Shown piece by piece: positions 15,552 through 22,027 of a stretch of 22,027 nt of DNA. Source of the DNA: SVQP01 sp045606685 (lineage in GTDB: Bacteria > Bacillota > Clostridia > Oscillospirales > CAG-272); the NCBI GenBank assembly GCA_045606685.1, contig JAZUSJ010000069.1, forward strand, positions 1-22,027. The letters run 5' to 3'. The translations under genes and the position numbers were made by a program. Position 1 is the first letter of the stretch. Each line of letters begins with the position of its first letter. The notes under the pieces were generated by a model. The model saw only the letters and a program-made list of their open reading frames with translations. It had not been told where the DNA came from and did no database searches.

Positions 15552-17408
15552 ATGGATCAATCCAACAACGTAAAAGTCAAGCGTTCGGCCAAGGGTACGC
15601 GCCTTGTGGTCGTGACCGCCGTCATTCTCGCAGTTCTGATCTTACTGAACGTGGGCGTCAGCCTGCTGCCCCGCGCGTGGAGCAATTTCGTTGCCGATTC
15701 CAGCGACGCATTCTCGATCAGCGCCAAATCCAAGAGCTTTTTCAAAAATCTGGACACCGACGTCACAATTTACTACGTCTTTGATCCCGATATGACCTAC
15801 GATTACCAATGCGCGGCCAAGTTCCGCGTCATGCTGGACAGATATGCGCGACTGAGCGATCACCTTGAGGTCGTGTACGTGGATATAGACGACACCGAGT
15901 TTCTCTCCAAGTACACCTCGGTGATGCTGATCGGCTCCAGCCTGATCGTGGAAGGCCCTGAGAGATACGACGTGATCACTTACGACGAGCTGTTCAAATA
16001 CGCCTTCCCCGATGATGACGTCATCCTCTCCTACAACGACCTGTATACCGTGTACAACGGCTGGATAAGCGTTGCGGAAAATTACAGCCAGACCTACGGT
16101 CAGGAGGCCGCCATCGCTTATGCCGATCAGGCAGTTGCGCAGTACTACAAGATCAACAACTTCTACAGCGTTTATACCGAGATCTTAGAGGGCAATCACC
16201 GCCACTGGTATGCAGACGCTATGCTGACCGCCTCGGTCGATTACGTGACCACCGAGGATATCCCCACCACCTATATCCTGTCCGGACACGGAGAAGCCGA
16301 GCTTTCCGAGAACTTCACCAAAATGTACTTGGACGATCTGAGCATCCGCTATTTCCTTTGGGATCTGGATGCCAAGGGCAGCATTCCCGAAAATGCCGTG
16401 ACCTTGGTGCTTAACGATCCCAAGACCGACATCACCGCTGCGGAAAAGACGCTGCTTGCCGATTTTCTTGCCGACGGTGGCTCGCTGATCCTCAACACCA
16501 CACCGGGTGCTGCCGATCTGCCCAATCTGATGTCGCTGCTTGGCACCTACGGTCTTGGTGCAACCAACGCCATCGTGCTGGACGATTCCCTGCATTACAA
16601 TCCCAATGCGGGCGGAGGCGAAAGCACGACCGACAAGGAAACCGAAAAGGAGACCGAAGCCGAAACCGAAGCGGATGCGCAAGCGCAGGCAGAGGAATCC
16701 ACCGAGGCCGAGAGCGAAAAGGAAAGCTCCACCGAGGCAGAGACCTATCCCGACGATTACCTGTACCTGCTGCCCGACAGCAAGCACGAGCTGGTTGCAA
16801 CTGCGGACGAGATCATCCACATGGCAATGCTCAGCGAGATCTACTCGATGTACATGGCTGCACAGCAGCAGTTTGAGCAGACGGGCAACTCCATGTATCA
16901 GGCATACGCGCAGTATTATCAGCAAATGTACGAATCCTACAGCAAAAACGCAAGGAATTACCAGATGCTCATCATCGGTGCGCATCCCATTACCGTCACC
17001 GAAACTGCAGGCGTGACGGTCAAGCCCATCGCCACCACCTCCAAGGAGGGCTATCTCTCCACCGATCCCACCGCGGCTGTTTACAACATGGCGGTCAGCG
17101 CAACGGTCACCACAGGGGACAAGACGGGCAGCATCGTTTGGTTTGGCTTTGCCGACAGCTATAACGAAAAGATTGCGGAAGAGCTTTACCCCTACAACTA
17201 CGGCTTCCTCTACGCTGCCGTTGACTACGCAGGCAGCACACAAGCCTTCCGGTCCGATTATACCTCCATCCCCGCCATTGACCTTGGCGGCACGCTGGAT
17301 ATGCATTGGAGCATTCTGATCGGCATTGCAGCCTTTTCCATCATTCTTCTGCCTCTTGGCACCGTCGTCACGGGCATCGTGGTCTGCGTCAGGAGAAAGA
17401 GAAAATAA
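15552..17408 (+). CDS. GldG-like extracytoplasmic component of the ABC system
   Basis: The 618-residue protein is anchored by an N-terminal helix (about 18-40) and a C-terminal helix (about 585-612) ending in a basic VCVRRKRK tail; the large middle domain should face outward. The opening FSISAKSKSFFKNLDTDVTIYYVFD and the later TTYILSGHGEAEL resemble the GldG/DUF4350-type domain that accompanies GldA/GldF-like ABC proteins. A low-complexity Glu/Thr/Ala-rich insert occupies residues 354-398 (16611-16745). It starts behind GGAGG at nine-base spacing and ends the three-gene unit before a strong terminator. In Bacteroidetes the related proteins serve gliding; a motility role here would be unwarranted. 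Function is unknown. Confidence 0.75.
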   Translation: MDQSNNVKVKRSAKGTRLVVVTAVILAVLILLNVGVSLLPRAWSNFVADSSDAFSISAKSKSFFKNLDTDVTIYYVFDPDMTYDYQCAAKFRVMLDRYARLSDHLEVVYVDIDDTEFLSKYTSVMLIGSSLIVEGPERYDVITYDELFKYAFPDDDVILSYNDLYTVYNGWISVAENYSQTYGQEAAIAYADQAVAQYYKINNFYSVYTEILEGNHRHWYADAMLTASVDYVTTEDIPTTYILSGHGEAELSENFTKMYLDDLSIRYFLWDLDAKGSIPENAVTLVLNDPKTDITAAEKTLLADFLADGGSLILNTTPGAADLPNLMSLLGTYGLGATNAIVLDDSLHYNPNAGGGESTTDKETEKETEAETEADAQAQAEESTEAESEKESSTEAETYPDDYLYLLPDSKHELVATADEIIHMAMLSEIYSMYMAAQQQFEQTGNSMYQAYAQYYQQMYESYSKNARNYQMLIIGAHPITVTETAGVTVKPIATTSKEGYLSTDPTAAVYNMAVSATVTTGDKTGSIVWFGFADSYNEKIAEELYPYNYGFLYAAVDYAGSTQAFRSDYTSIPAIDLGGTLDMHWSILIGIAAFSIILLPLGTVVTGIVVCVRRKRK

Positions 17409-17427
17409 CGAAAAAACCATACTTTCC

Positions 17428-17458
17428 AACCGCCACCGATTGCTCGGTGGCGGTTTTG
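17428..17458 (+). terminator. Intrinsic terminator of the ABC operon
   Basis: AACCGCCACCGA (17428-17439) and TCGGTGGCGGTT (17444-17455) form a perfect 12-bp stem with loop TTGC, running into TTTT at 17454-17457. It begins 19 bp after the GldG-like stop and separates this operon from the holB promoter. Confidence 0.9.
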
Positions 17459-17490
17459 TCGAATAAGTCAACGCAGTATCTTTTTTCTTC

Positions 17491-17519
17491 TTGACAAATC
17501 CGCAGATATCTGTTATACT
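17491..17519 (+). promoter_or_regulatory. Promoter of holB-ricT
   Basis: TTGACA (17491-17496) and TATACT (17514-17519) have a 17-bp spacer. The predicted start is about 17526, giving a leader of roughly 26 bases that contains the holB ribosome-binding site. Confidence 0.75.
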
Positions 17520-17551
17520 GTAAGGTGGATTTTTATATGCGGAGGTTTGCG

Positions 17552-18610
17552 ATGAAACAGATGTTACCGCGCCTGTGGGGCAACGATGCCCTGCGTGCGC
17601 GAATTGGAAACGATATCATGACGCACAGGCTTTCGCACGCATATATCCTGGAAGGTCGCTACGGGATGGGCAAGCACACGCTGGCGCTGCAGATCGCAGC
17701 CGCGCAAAGCTGCCTTTGTAAGGATGACGCATCCGTCCCGCTTCCCTGCGGAAATTGCAAAAACTGCAAAAAGATCCTGGAGGGCAAATCGCCCGACGTG
17801 ATCACGCTGGGACGCGAAAAGGGCAAGGCGCAGATCACGGTGGATGCCGTGCGCCATTTGCGCTCGGACGTGCTGACACCGCCCAACGACCTTGACACCA
17901 AGGTTTATATCATTGAGGACGCGCACACCATGAATCCGCAGGCGCAGAACGCGCTTTTGCTGACCTTGGAGGAGCCGCCTGCATACGTGCTGTTCCTGCT
18001 GCTTTGCGAGGATGCGGGCAATATGCTGGAAACCATCCGCTCCCGCGCACCAAGCTACAGGCTGCAGCCTTTACCGATCGGCACCGTTGCCGCGTATATC
18101 GAGCAATACGCACAAAAGAGCAAGGGGAACGCCACGGGACAAGCCTTAGAGCAGGTCATGATGGCGGCAGACGGCAGCATCGGTAAGGCGCTGGATCTGC
18201 TTTCTCCCAAGGAAAGCGCACCCATTCTGGCAGCAAGACAGGCTGCGATGGACTTCTTGGACGCAGTTCCCGCCAAGGGTGAGCATACCCTGCGTGCGCT
18301 CGTCCCCTTTGGCATTCGCCGAGAGGACGGCAAGGGTGAGCTGAAGCGTGACGAGGTTGCCTACAAGCTGCAAACGCTCATGCGCGCTTTGCGCGATCTG
18401 ATTGCGGTACGCAGATGCGATCCCCAAACGGTTCCCCTTTGCTTTTTTACAGACCGCGAGGCAGCCGTTGCCTATTCCCTGCGCTATACCATGCAGGATC
18501 TGCTGCGCCTTTTGGAAGCAGTGGACGCCGCATACAACAGCATTGCCATCCGAAACGCCAACGTCAAGATCACACTTTGCGACATGGCGATCCGGGCAGG
18601 CATACTTTGA
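17552..18610 (+). CDS. holB: DNA polymerase III subunit delta prime
   Basis: The 352-residue clamp-loader subunit helps load the beta clamp during replication. It has the AAA+ start LWGNDALRARI, a Walker A variant GRYGMGKHT (35-43), a zinc-binding cysteine set (C56, C66, C69, C72), the helix IIEDAHTMNPQAQNALLLTL and the EEPP motif. At the sensor position the usual SRC reads SRA. ATG 17552-17554 is chosen because GGAGG lies six bases upstream; in-frame GTG and ATG codons further upstream precede the ribosome-binding site. The neighbour ricT, 21 bp downstream, matches the Bacillus holB-yaaT order and supports the call over DnaX. Confidence 0.92.
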   Translation: MKQMLPRLWGNDALRARIGNDIMTHRLSHAYILEGRYGMGKHTLALQIAAAQSCLCKDDASVPLPCGNCKNCKKILEGKSPDVITLGREKGKAQITVDAVRHLRSDVLTPPNDLDTKVYIIEDAHTMNPQAQNALLLTLEEPPAYVLFLLLCEDAGNMLETIRSRAPSYRLQPLPIGTVAAYIEQYAQKSKGNATGQALEQVMMAADGSIGKALDLLSPKESAPILAARQAAMDFLDAVPAKGEHTLRALVPFGIRREDGKGELKRDEVAYKLQTLMRALRDLIAVRRCDPQTVPLCFFTDREAAVAYSLRYTMQDLLRLLEAVDAAYNSIAIRNANVKITLCDMAIRAGIL

Positions 18611-18631
18611 TCAACACAAGAGGTGGTATAT

Positions 18632-20041
18632 ATGGAAAACAATCAGCAAAACAATAAAGCGCCCGAGACGGGCGCAGGCAAGGGCGGCGCAAAGCACCGT
18701 CCGCATCACCATCACCGTCCGCATAAAAAGCCCGAGAAAAAGGAACAGGGTGTGCAGGCACAGGCGCAAGTGCAGACAAAAGCACCGGCACAGGCACAAC
18801 CCAAGCAGTCCGAAAAGCAGCAGAATCAGCAGGGACAGCCCAAGCAGCAAAAGCCCAAGCAGCCGGAAAAGCAGCAAAATCAGCGCACGCAGCAGCCTGC
18901 TCAGGCGCAGCCCTCGCAGCATCCCGCAGCACAGGGCAAGGCTGATGGCGGCAAAAAGAGATCGCGCAACAAAAACCGCGGCCGTGACAAGGAAAAGCAG
19001 GCAAAGGACTCGGCCGAGCAGGACTCCGCTCTCAAAATGCCTGCGGATATTTCGATCTCGGAGATCAAGCAGATCGTACAAAGCTCCAAGCGTGCGCAGC
19101 AAGCTCCCGTCAAGGAGGAGACTCTGCCTTTGGCTGATGCATCTATCCTGGAAAACGTTCCCACGCATTCCGCACCCGTTTACGCGCCCGATGAGGAGCT
19201 GACCGAGGTGGTTGGCGTGCGCTTCAAGGACGAGGGCAAGGTCTATTACTTCGCGCCCGGCGCAGTTTCGTTTGCCAAGGGCGATGCAGTCATCGTAGAA
19301 ACTGCACGCGGCCCCGAGTACGGCATTATCTGGGTGGCAAACCGTCAGGTTCGTGACAGCGAGATCATCAAGCCGCTCAAGGAGGTCATGCGCTGCGCAA
19401 CAGATGAGGACAAAAAGCACCATACGGAAAACAAAGCCAAGGAGACCGAGGCCTTCCGCATCTGCAACGAAAAAATATCCCAGCATGGGCTGGACATGAA
19501 GCTGGTTGAAGCACAGTACACCTTTGATAACTCCAAGCTGCTCTTCTACTTCACCTCCGCAGGACGAGTGGATTTCCGCGAGCTGGTCAAGGATCTGGCA
19601 AGCGTGTTCCGCACCCGTATTGAGCTGCGACAGATCGGTATCCGTGACGAAGCCAAGCTGATGGGCGGACTGGGTGCCTGCGGCAGACCGCTTTGCTGCG
19701 CTACCTTTCTTTCTGATTTTGGTCAGGTTTCGATCAAGATGGCCAAGGAGCAGAGCCTCTCGCTCAACTCCAGCAAGATCTCGGGCGTTTGCGGCAGACT
19801 GATGTGCTGCTTGCGCTATGAGCATGAGGCATACGTGGAAGAGATCAGACTCACTCCCCCCGTGGACAGCGTGGTCAAAACGCCCGACGGTGTGGGTACG
19901 GTCGTTGAAACCTCTCCCTTGCGCGGACTTCTCAAGGTCAAGCTGGAAAACACCGACGGCGCACCCATTACCATCCACCGCGACCAGGTCAAGGTGCTCT
20001 CTCGCCCCAATCGCCGTGCGGATGATGGCGATGAGGAATAA
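18632..20041 (+). CDS. ricT: PSP1-domain protein RicT (YaaT) with long disordered N-terminus
   Basis: RicT belongs to the RicA-RicF-RicT complex that, in Bacillus subtilis, adjusts mRNA processing by RNase Y and carries iron-sulphur clusters. From about residue 192 the 469-residue protein matches it closely: VVGVRFKDEGKVYYF, HGLDMKLVEAQYTFD, GRVDFRELVKDLASVF and the cysteine motifs CGRPLCC (C350, C355, C356) and CGRLMCC (C387, C392, C393). The first 190 residues are an unusual extension: His-rich at 22-31, then Gln/Lys/Pro/Ala-rich, then the basic KKRSRNKNRGRDKEK. The Bacillus protein is about 275 residues and lacks it. ATG 18632 follows AGAGGTGG. It is the second gene of the holB unit. Confidence 0.9.
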   Translation: MENNQQNNKAPETGAGKGGAKHRPHHHHRPHKKPEKKEQGVQAQAQVQTKAPAQAQPKQSEKQQNQQGQPKQQKPKQPEKQQNQRTQQPAQAQPSQHPAAQGKADGGKKRSRNKNRGRDKEKQAKDSAEQDSALKMPADISISEIKQIVQSSKRAQQAPVKEETLPLADASILENVPTHSAPVYAPDEELTEVVGVRFKDEGKVYYFAPGAVSFAKGDAVIVETARGPEYGIIWVANRQVRDSEIIKPLKEVMRCATDEDKKHHTENKAKETEAFRICNEKISQHGLDMKLVEAQYTFDNSKLLFYFTSAGRVDFRELVKDLASVFRTRIELRQIGIRDEAKLMGGLGACGRPLCCATFLSDFGQVSIKMAKEQSLSLNSSKISGVCGRLMCCLRYEHEAYVEEIRLTPPVDSVVKTPDGVGTVVETSPLRGLLKVKLENTDGAPITIHRDQVKVLSRPNRRADDGDEE

Positions 20042-20079
20042 ATTTCTGTAAATTATTTTTGTTTTTTTGCAAAAACCTA

Positions 20080-20107
20080 TTGCATTTCCGTACATTTGTG
20101 ATAAAAT
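20080..20107 (+). promoter_or_regulatory. Probable promoter of the ferredoxin gene
   Basis: TTGCAT (20080-20085) and TAAAAT (20102-20107) are 16 bp apart, in the 107-bp gap after ricT. Matches to consensus are good but not perfect. The leader would be about 35 bases. An A/T-only small hairpin (20061-20076) lies just upstream and is not a convincing ricT terminator. Confidence 0.55.
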
Positions 20108-20148
20108 GTATGTGTACAACCAAAAAAACTCAAACGGAGGAATTTATC

Positions 20149-20319
20149 ATGGCTTACAAGATTAATGACGATTGCATCTCCTGCGGCGCATGTGCTGAGG
20201 AATGCCCCACCAGCGCTATTAAGGAAGGCGACGGCAAGTACGAGATCGACGCTGATGCTTGCATCGGTTGCGGCAGCTGCGCTGACGTATGCCCTGTTGG
20301 TGCTCCCGAGGCTGAATAA
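20149..20319 (+). CDS. Two-cluster bacterial ferredoxin, 2[4Fe-4S]
   Basis: The 56-residue protein is a clostridial-type ferredoxin, a small cytosolic electron carrier. It has two CxxCxxCxxxCP motifs: C9, C12, C15, C19 and C38, C41, C44, C48. Each motif is followed or preceded by the pseudo-twofold repeat typical of the family. The start is fixed by GGAGG with eight-base spacing before ATG 20149; longer upstream reading has no support. Its own promoter and strong ribosome-binding site suggest high expression. It sits between ricT and the tRNA methyltransferase. The two downstream genes include an iron-sulphur tRNA thiolase, which could in principle use it as electron donor, but a general metabolic role is as likely. 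Confidence 0.95.
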   Translation: MAYKINDDCISCGACAEECPTSAIKEGDGKYEIDADACIGCGSCADVCPVGAPEAE

Positions 20320-20355
20320 TTCGCCTGAGAACACGCATACATAGCAAAAGGGAAA

Positions 20356-20379
20356 AGGGGTTCGCCGCGGCGAGCCCCT
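20356..20379. terminator. Hairpin between ferredoxin and trmN6; T-tract only on the minus strand
   Basis: AGGGGTTCGCC (20356-20366) pairs with GGCGAGCCCCT (20369-20379) with one G-U pair and a minimal loop. On the plus strand it is preceded by an A-rich run (AAAAGGGAAAA) and followed by ATTACCG, so it lacks a T-tract. Read on the minus strand it is followed by TTTTCCCTTTT, like an intrinsic terminator. It may attenuate antisense transcription, or cap the ferredoxin mRNA. Confidence 0.5.
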
Positions 20380-20401
20380 ATTACCGTTATAAGGAGTTTT
20401 T

Positions 20402-21157
20402 ATGTTACGTACAAACGAAACGCTGGATACCGTCAACGAGCAGATCAGACTGATCCAGCGAGAGGACGGCTTACGCTACGGCACGGATGCTTATCTGCTT
20501 GCAGCCTACGTGCGCCCCGCAGCCTCGGCTCGCGCGGTCGATCTGGGCAGCGGCACGGGCATCATCCCCCTGCTCTGTCTGGCGCGGAACAAATTCGCAC
20601 ACGCTCATGCGGTAGAGGTACAGGCAGATTTTGCCGACATCATCGGCAGAAATGCCTCGCTCAACGGCTATCAAGATCGCTTGACACCCGTTTGCGCGGA
20701 TCTTCGTGACCTGACCGCTGCAGACGTGGGAGGTGAGGTGGGCATTGTGACAGCCAATCCGCCTTATATGAAAACGGACGCGGGCAAGAGGAACGAATCC
20801 CAAGCCAAGTACGTCGCGCGCCACGAGGTCATGGGCGACGTGGACGATTTTTGCGCAGCGGCTGCGCGGCTGCTCAAGCATGGCGGCAGCTTTTACGTGG
20901 TGTGGCGTCCCGACAGACTCTCTGAGCTGATGGAATCACTTGCGCGACACAGGCTGGAGCCCAAGCGCATGAGCTTTGTGCAAAGCAATGCAAGCACCGA
21001 GCCATCTATGGTGCTGATCGAGGCAAAAAAAGGGGCTGCGCACGGTCTGCGCCTCTCCCCTGCTCTGATTTTGAGCGAAAACGGCATGCCAAGTGCGCGT
21101 GCCGATCAAATTTACCAAACCTGCAGTTGGAGTGAATCAGATATATGGAGCATATAA
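20402..21157 (+). CDS. tRNA1(Val) (adenine-37-N6)-methyltransferase-like protein (TrmN6/YabB)
   Basis: The 251-residue class I SAM-dependent methyltransferase has the SAM loop VDLGSGTGIIP (D47 onward) and the adenine-N6 catalytic motif NPPY (N119-Y122). The family (E. coli YfiC/TrmN6, B. subtilis YabB) methylates A37 of a valine tRNA. The opening NETLDTVNEQIRLIQREDGL is characteristic of it, and the length matches. AAGGAG lies five bases ahead of the ATG. The position after holB-ricT parallels the Bacillus yabB locus, here with a ferredoxin gene where Bacillus has yabA. The stop lies 13 bp inside the next gene, so translation is probably coupled. The exact tRNA target is inferred. Confidence 0.87.
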   Translation: MLRTNETLDTVNEQIRLIQREDGLRYGTDAYLLAAYVRPAASARAVDLGSGTGIIPLLCLARNKFAHAHAVEVQADFADIIGRNASLNGYQDRLTPVCADLRDLTAADVGGEVGIVTANPPYMKTDAGKRNESQAKYVARHEVMGDVDDFCAAAARLLKHGGSFYVVWRPDRLSELMESLARHRLEPKRMSFVQSNASTEPSMVLIEAKKGAAHGLRLSPALILSENGMPSARADQIYQTCSWSESDIWSI

Positions 21158-21915
21158 AACGTTTATTGAGCTATACGCGCCGTGCGCTTGCAGATTACGA
21201 CATGATCCGTCCCGGTGACAAGATCGCCGTGGGCGTATCCGCAGGCAAGGACTCGCTGACCTTGCTTTGTGCGCTGGCACATCTGCGCCGCTTTTATCCC
21301 GTCCCGTTTGAGGTAGTGGCGGTGACCGTGGACATGGGCTTTGCGGGCGGCATGGATTTTTCGGGTATTCAGAAGCTTTGTGACGAGCTGGAGGTGGAAT
21401 ACCACGTTGTCCCCACCGATATTTACAAGGTCATTTTCGAGATCCGCAAGGAATCCAATCCTTGTGCGCTTTGCGCCAAGATGCGCCGCGGTGCGCTGAA
21501 CAATTATGCAAAGTCGATCGGATGCACGACGGTTGCGCTGGGGCATCATTTTGACGACGTGGTGGACACGTTTATGCTGAATTTGTTCTTTGAGGGACGC
21601 ATTGGCTGCTTCCAGCCCGTGACTGACCTTTCGCGCGTGGGCATTCGCGTCATCCGCCCCTTGATCTATATGCCGGAGCGACACGTCAAGGATTTCGCAC
21701 GCAAGGTGGAATTGCCGGTGATCGAATCGCCCTGCCCTGCGGACAAGAACACGCAGCGCGAGGAAATGCATAACCTGATCAACGAGCTGGACAGAAAGAA
21801 TAAGGGCTTGCGCTACCGCATTTACGGTGCGATCCAGCGCGGTGAGGTGGACGGATTCAAGCCGGTTGGCGGCATGACGGGCATCAAGGATTGCTCACCC
21901 GGAGAGGACGAGTAA
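21145..21915 (+). CDS. TtcA-family tRNA thiolation enzyme (PP-loop ATPase)
   Basis: The 256-residue protein has the PP-loop SAGKDS (32-37), which activates the tRNA base by adenylation, and ALGHHFDDVVDTFMLNLF, typical of TtcA rather than TilS. Cysteines C107 and C110 (CALC) and C197 (SPCP) correspond to the three cluster ligands of TtcA, which inserts sulphur at cytidine-32 using a [4Fe-4S] cluster. It starts inside the trmN6 gene, out of frame; GGAG lies 12 bases before the ATG, so coupling to the upstream gene probably matters. The adjacent pair would act on the anticodon loop (A37 and C32). Other members of this clade act at other tRNA positions, so the symbol is left out. Confidence 0.85.
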   Translation: MEHIKRLLSYTRRALADYDMIRPGDKIAVGVSAGKDSLTLLCALAHLRRFYPVPFEVVAVTVDMGFAGGMDFSGIQKLCDELEVEYHVVPTDIYKVIFEIRKESNPCALCAKMRRGALNNYAKSIGCTTVALGHHFDDVVDTFMLNLFFEGRIGCFQPVTDLSRVGIRVIRPLIYMPERHVKDFARKVELPVIESPCPADKNTQREEMHNLINELDRKNKGLRYRIYGAIQRGEVDGFKPVGGMTGIKDCSPGEDE

Positions 21916-21950
21916 ACAGTTTTGACGACCTAACTCATGAAAGTTTTTGC

Positions 21951-22018
21951 GTCGCTTTTTTCAAAAAGCGACCGCCCATCCAAGGGCGCGCAGCCCTTGG
22001 TCGCCTCCGCAGAGGCGA
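21951..22018. repeat. Composite element of three consecutive perfect hairpins
   Basis: Directly after the TtcA-like gene come three perfect inverted repeats: GTCGCTTTTT/AAAAAGCGAC (21951-21972), CCAAGGGC/GCCCTTGG (21980-22000, loop GCGCA) and TCGCCTC/GAGGCGA (22001-22018, loop CGCA). The pieces fit together with little linker, which suggests one mobile or dispersed repeat unit, continuing beyond the window edge. The first hairpin could double as a transcript end for the trmN6-ttcA pair, but no T-run follows it. Similar elements are, from memory, frequent in gut Clostridia; this needs a genome to confirm. Confidence 0.7.
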
Positions 22019-22027
22019 AACATACTC

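Noticed and set aside
18054..18065. SRC-to-SRA change in HolB as a sign of inactivation
   Set aside because: The clamp-loader arginine itself is present (SRA), and only the neighbouring Cys differs. Substitutions there are plausible and no other defect is visible.
21937..22027. Open frame from ATG 21937 to the window end as a separate protein gene
   Set aside because: There is no ribosome-binding site, it lies entirely within hairpin-forming repeat DNA, and it is cut by the window edge. It is reported as a repeat and not as a coding sequence.

Overview
The window reads as chromosomal DNA of an anaerobic, probably gut-dwelling, low-GC-phylum bacterium (class Clostridia, Oscillospirales/Ruminococcaceae-like). 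This is inferred from four things. The glycogen operon has the Firmicutes order glgB-glgC-glgD-glgA-glgP, including the GlgD subunit. The holB-ricT-methyltransferase block is Firmicutes-type. There is a two-cluster bacterial ferredoxin. Shine-Dalgarno sites are strong GGAGG types, with near-consensus TTGACA/TATAAT promoters. I made no database comparison, so the exact taxon is open.

Layout. Positions 20-140 hold a short array of small palindromes and a perfect 14-bp hairpin. A small two-helix membrane protein (154-564, minus) and a nucleoside hydrolase (740-1687, plus) are divergently transcribed from two facing promoters and bounded by a terminator at 1714-1750. From 13285 down to 1767 runs a seven-gene minus-strand operon: glgB, glgC, glgD, glgA, glgP, a cytoplasmic GH13 maltodextrin-hydrolysing enzyme, and a protein that aligns by eye with folylpolyglutamate synthase (FolC/Mur-ligase fold) but has lost essentially all catalytic motifs. 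A consensus promoter lies just upstream of glgB.

Across a 280-bp divergent promoter region, a plus-strand ABC-2 type export system follows: a GldA-like ATPase, a GldF-like permease and a GldG-like periplasmic-type protein with an acidic insert. It ends at a clear terminator (17428-17457). Next, also on the plus strand, comes a housekeeping block: holB (DNA polymerase III delta prime), ricT/yaaT (PSP1 domain, with a long disordered N-terminus), a 56-residue 2[4Fe-4S] ferredoxin with its own promoter, trmN6/yabB-like tRNA methyltransferase, and a TtcA-like tRNA thiolation enzyme overlapping it. The window ends inside a composite element of three consecutive perfect hairpins.

How the genes fit together. 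GlgC/GlgD make ADP-glucose, GlgA polymerises it, GlgB branches it, GlgP releases glucose-1-phosphate, and the GH13 enzyme would trim the limit dextrins. The FolC-like pseudoenzyme is translationally coupled (ATGA overlap) to the GH13 gene. It is the least expected component and the best candidate here for undescribed biology. No rRNA, tRNA, CRISPR array, insertion sequence or phage gene was recognised.
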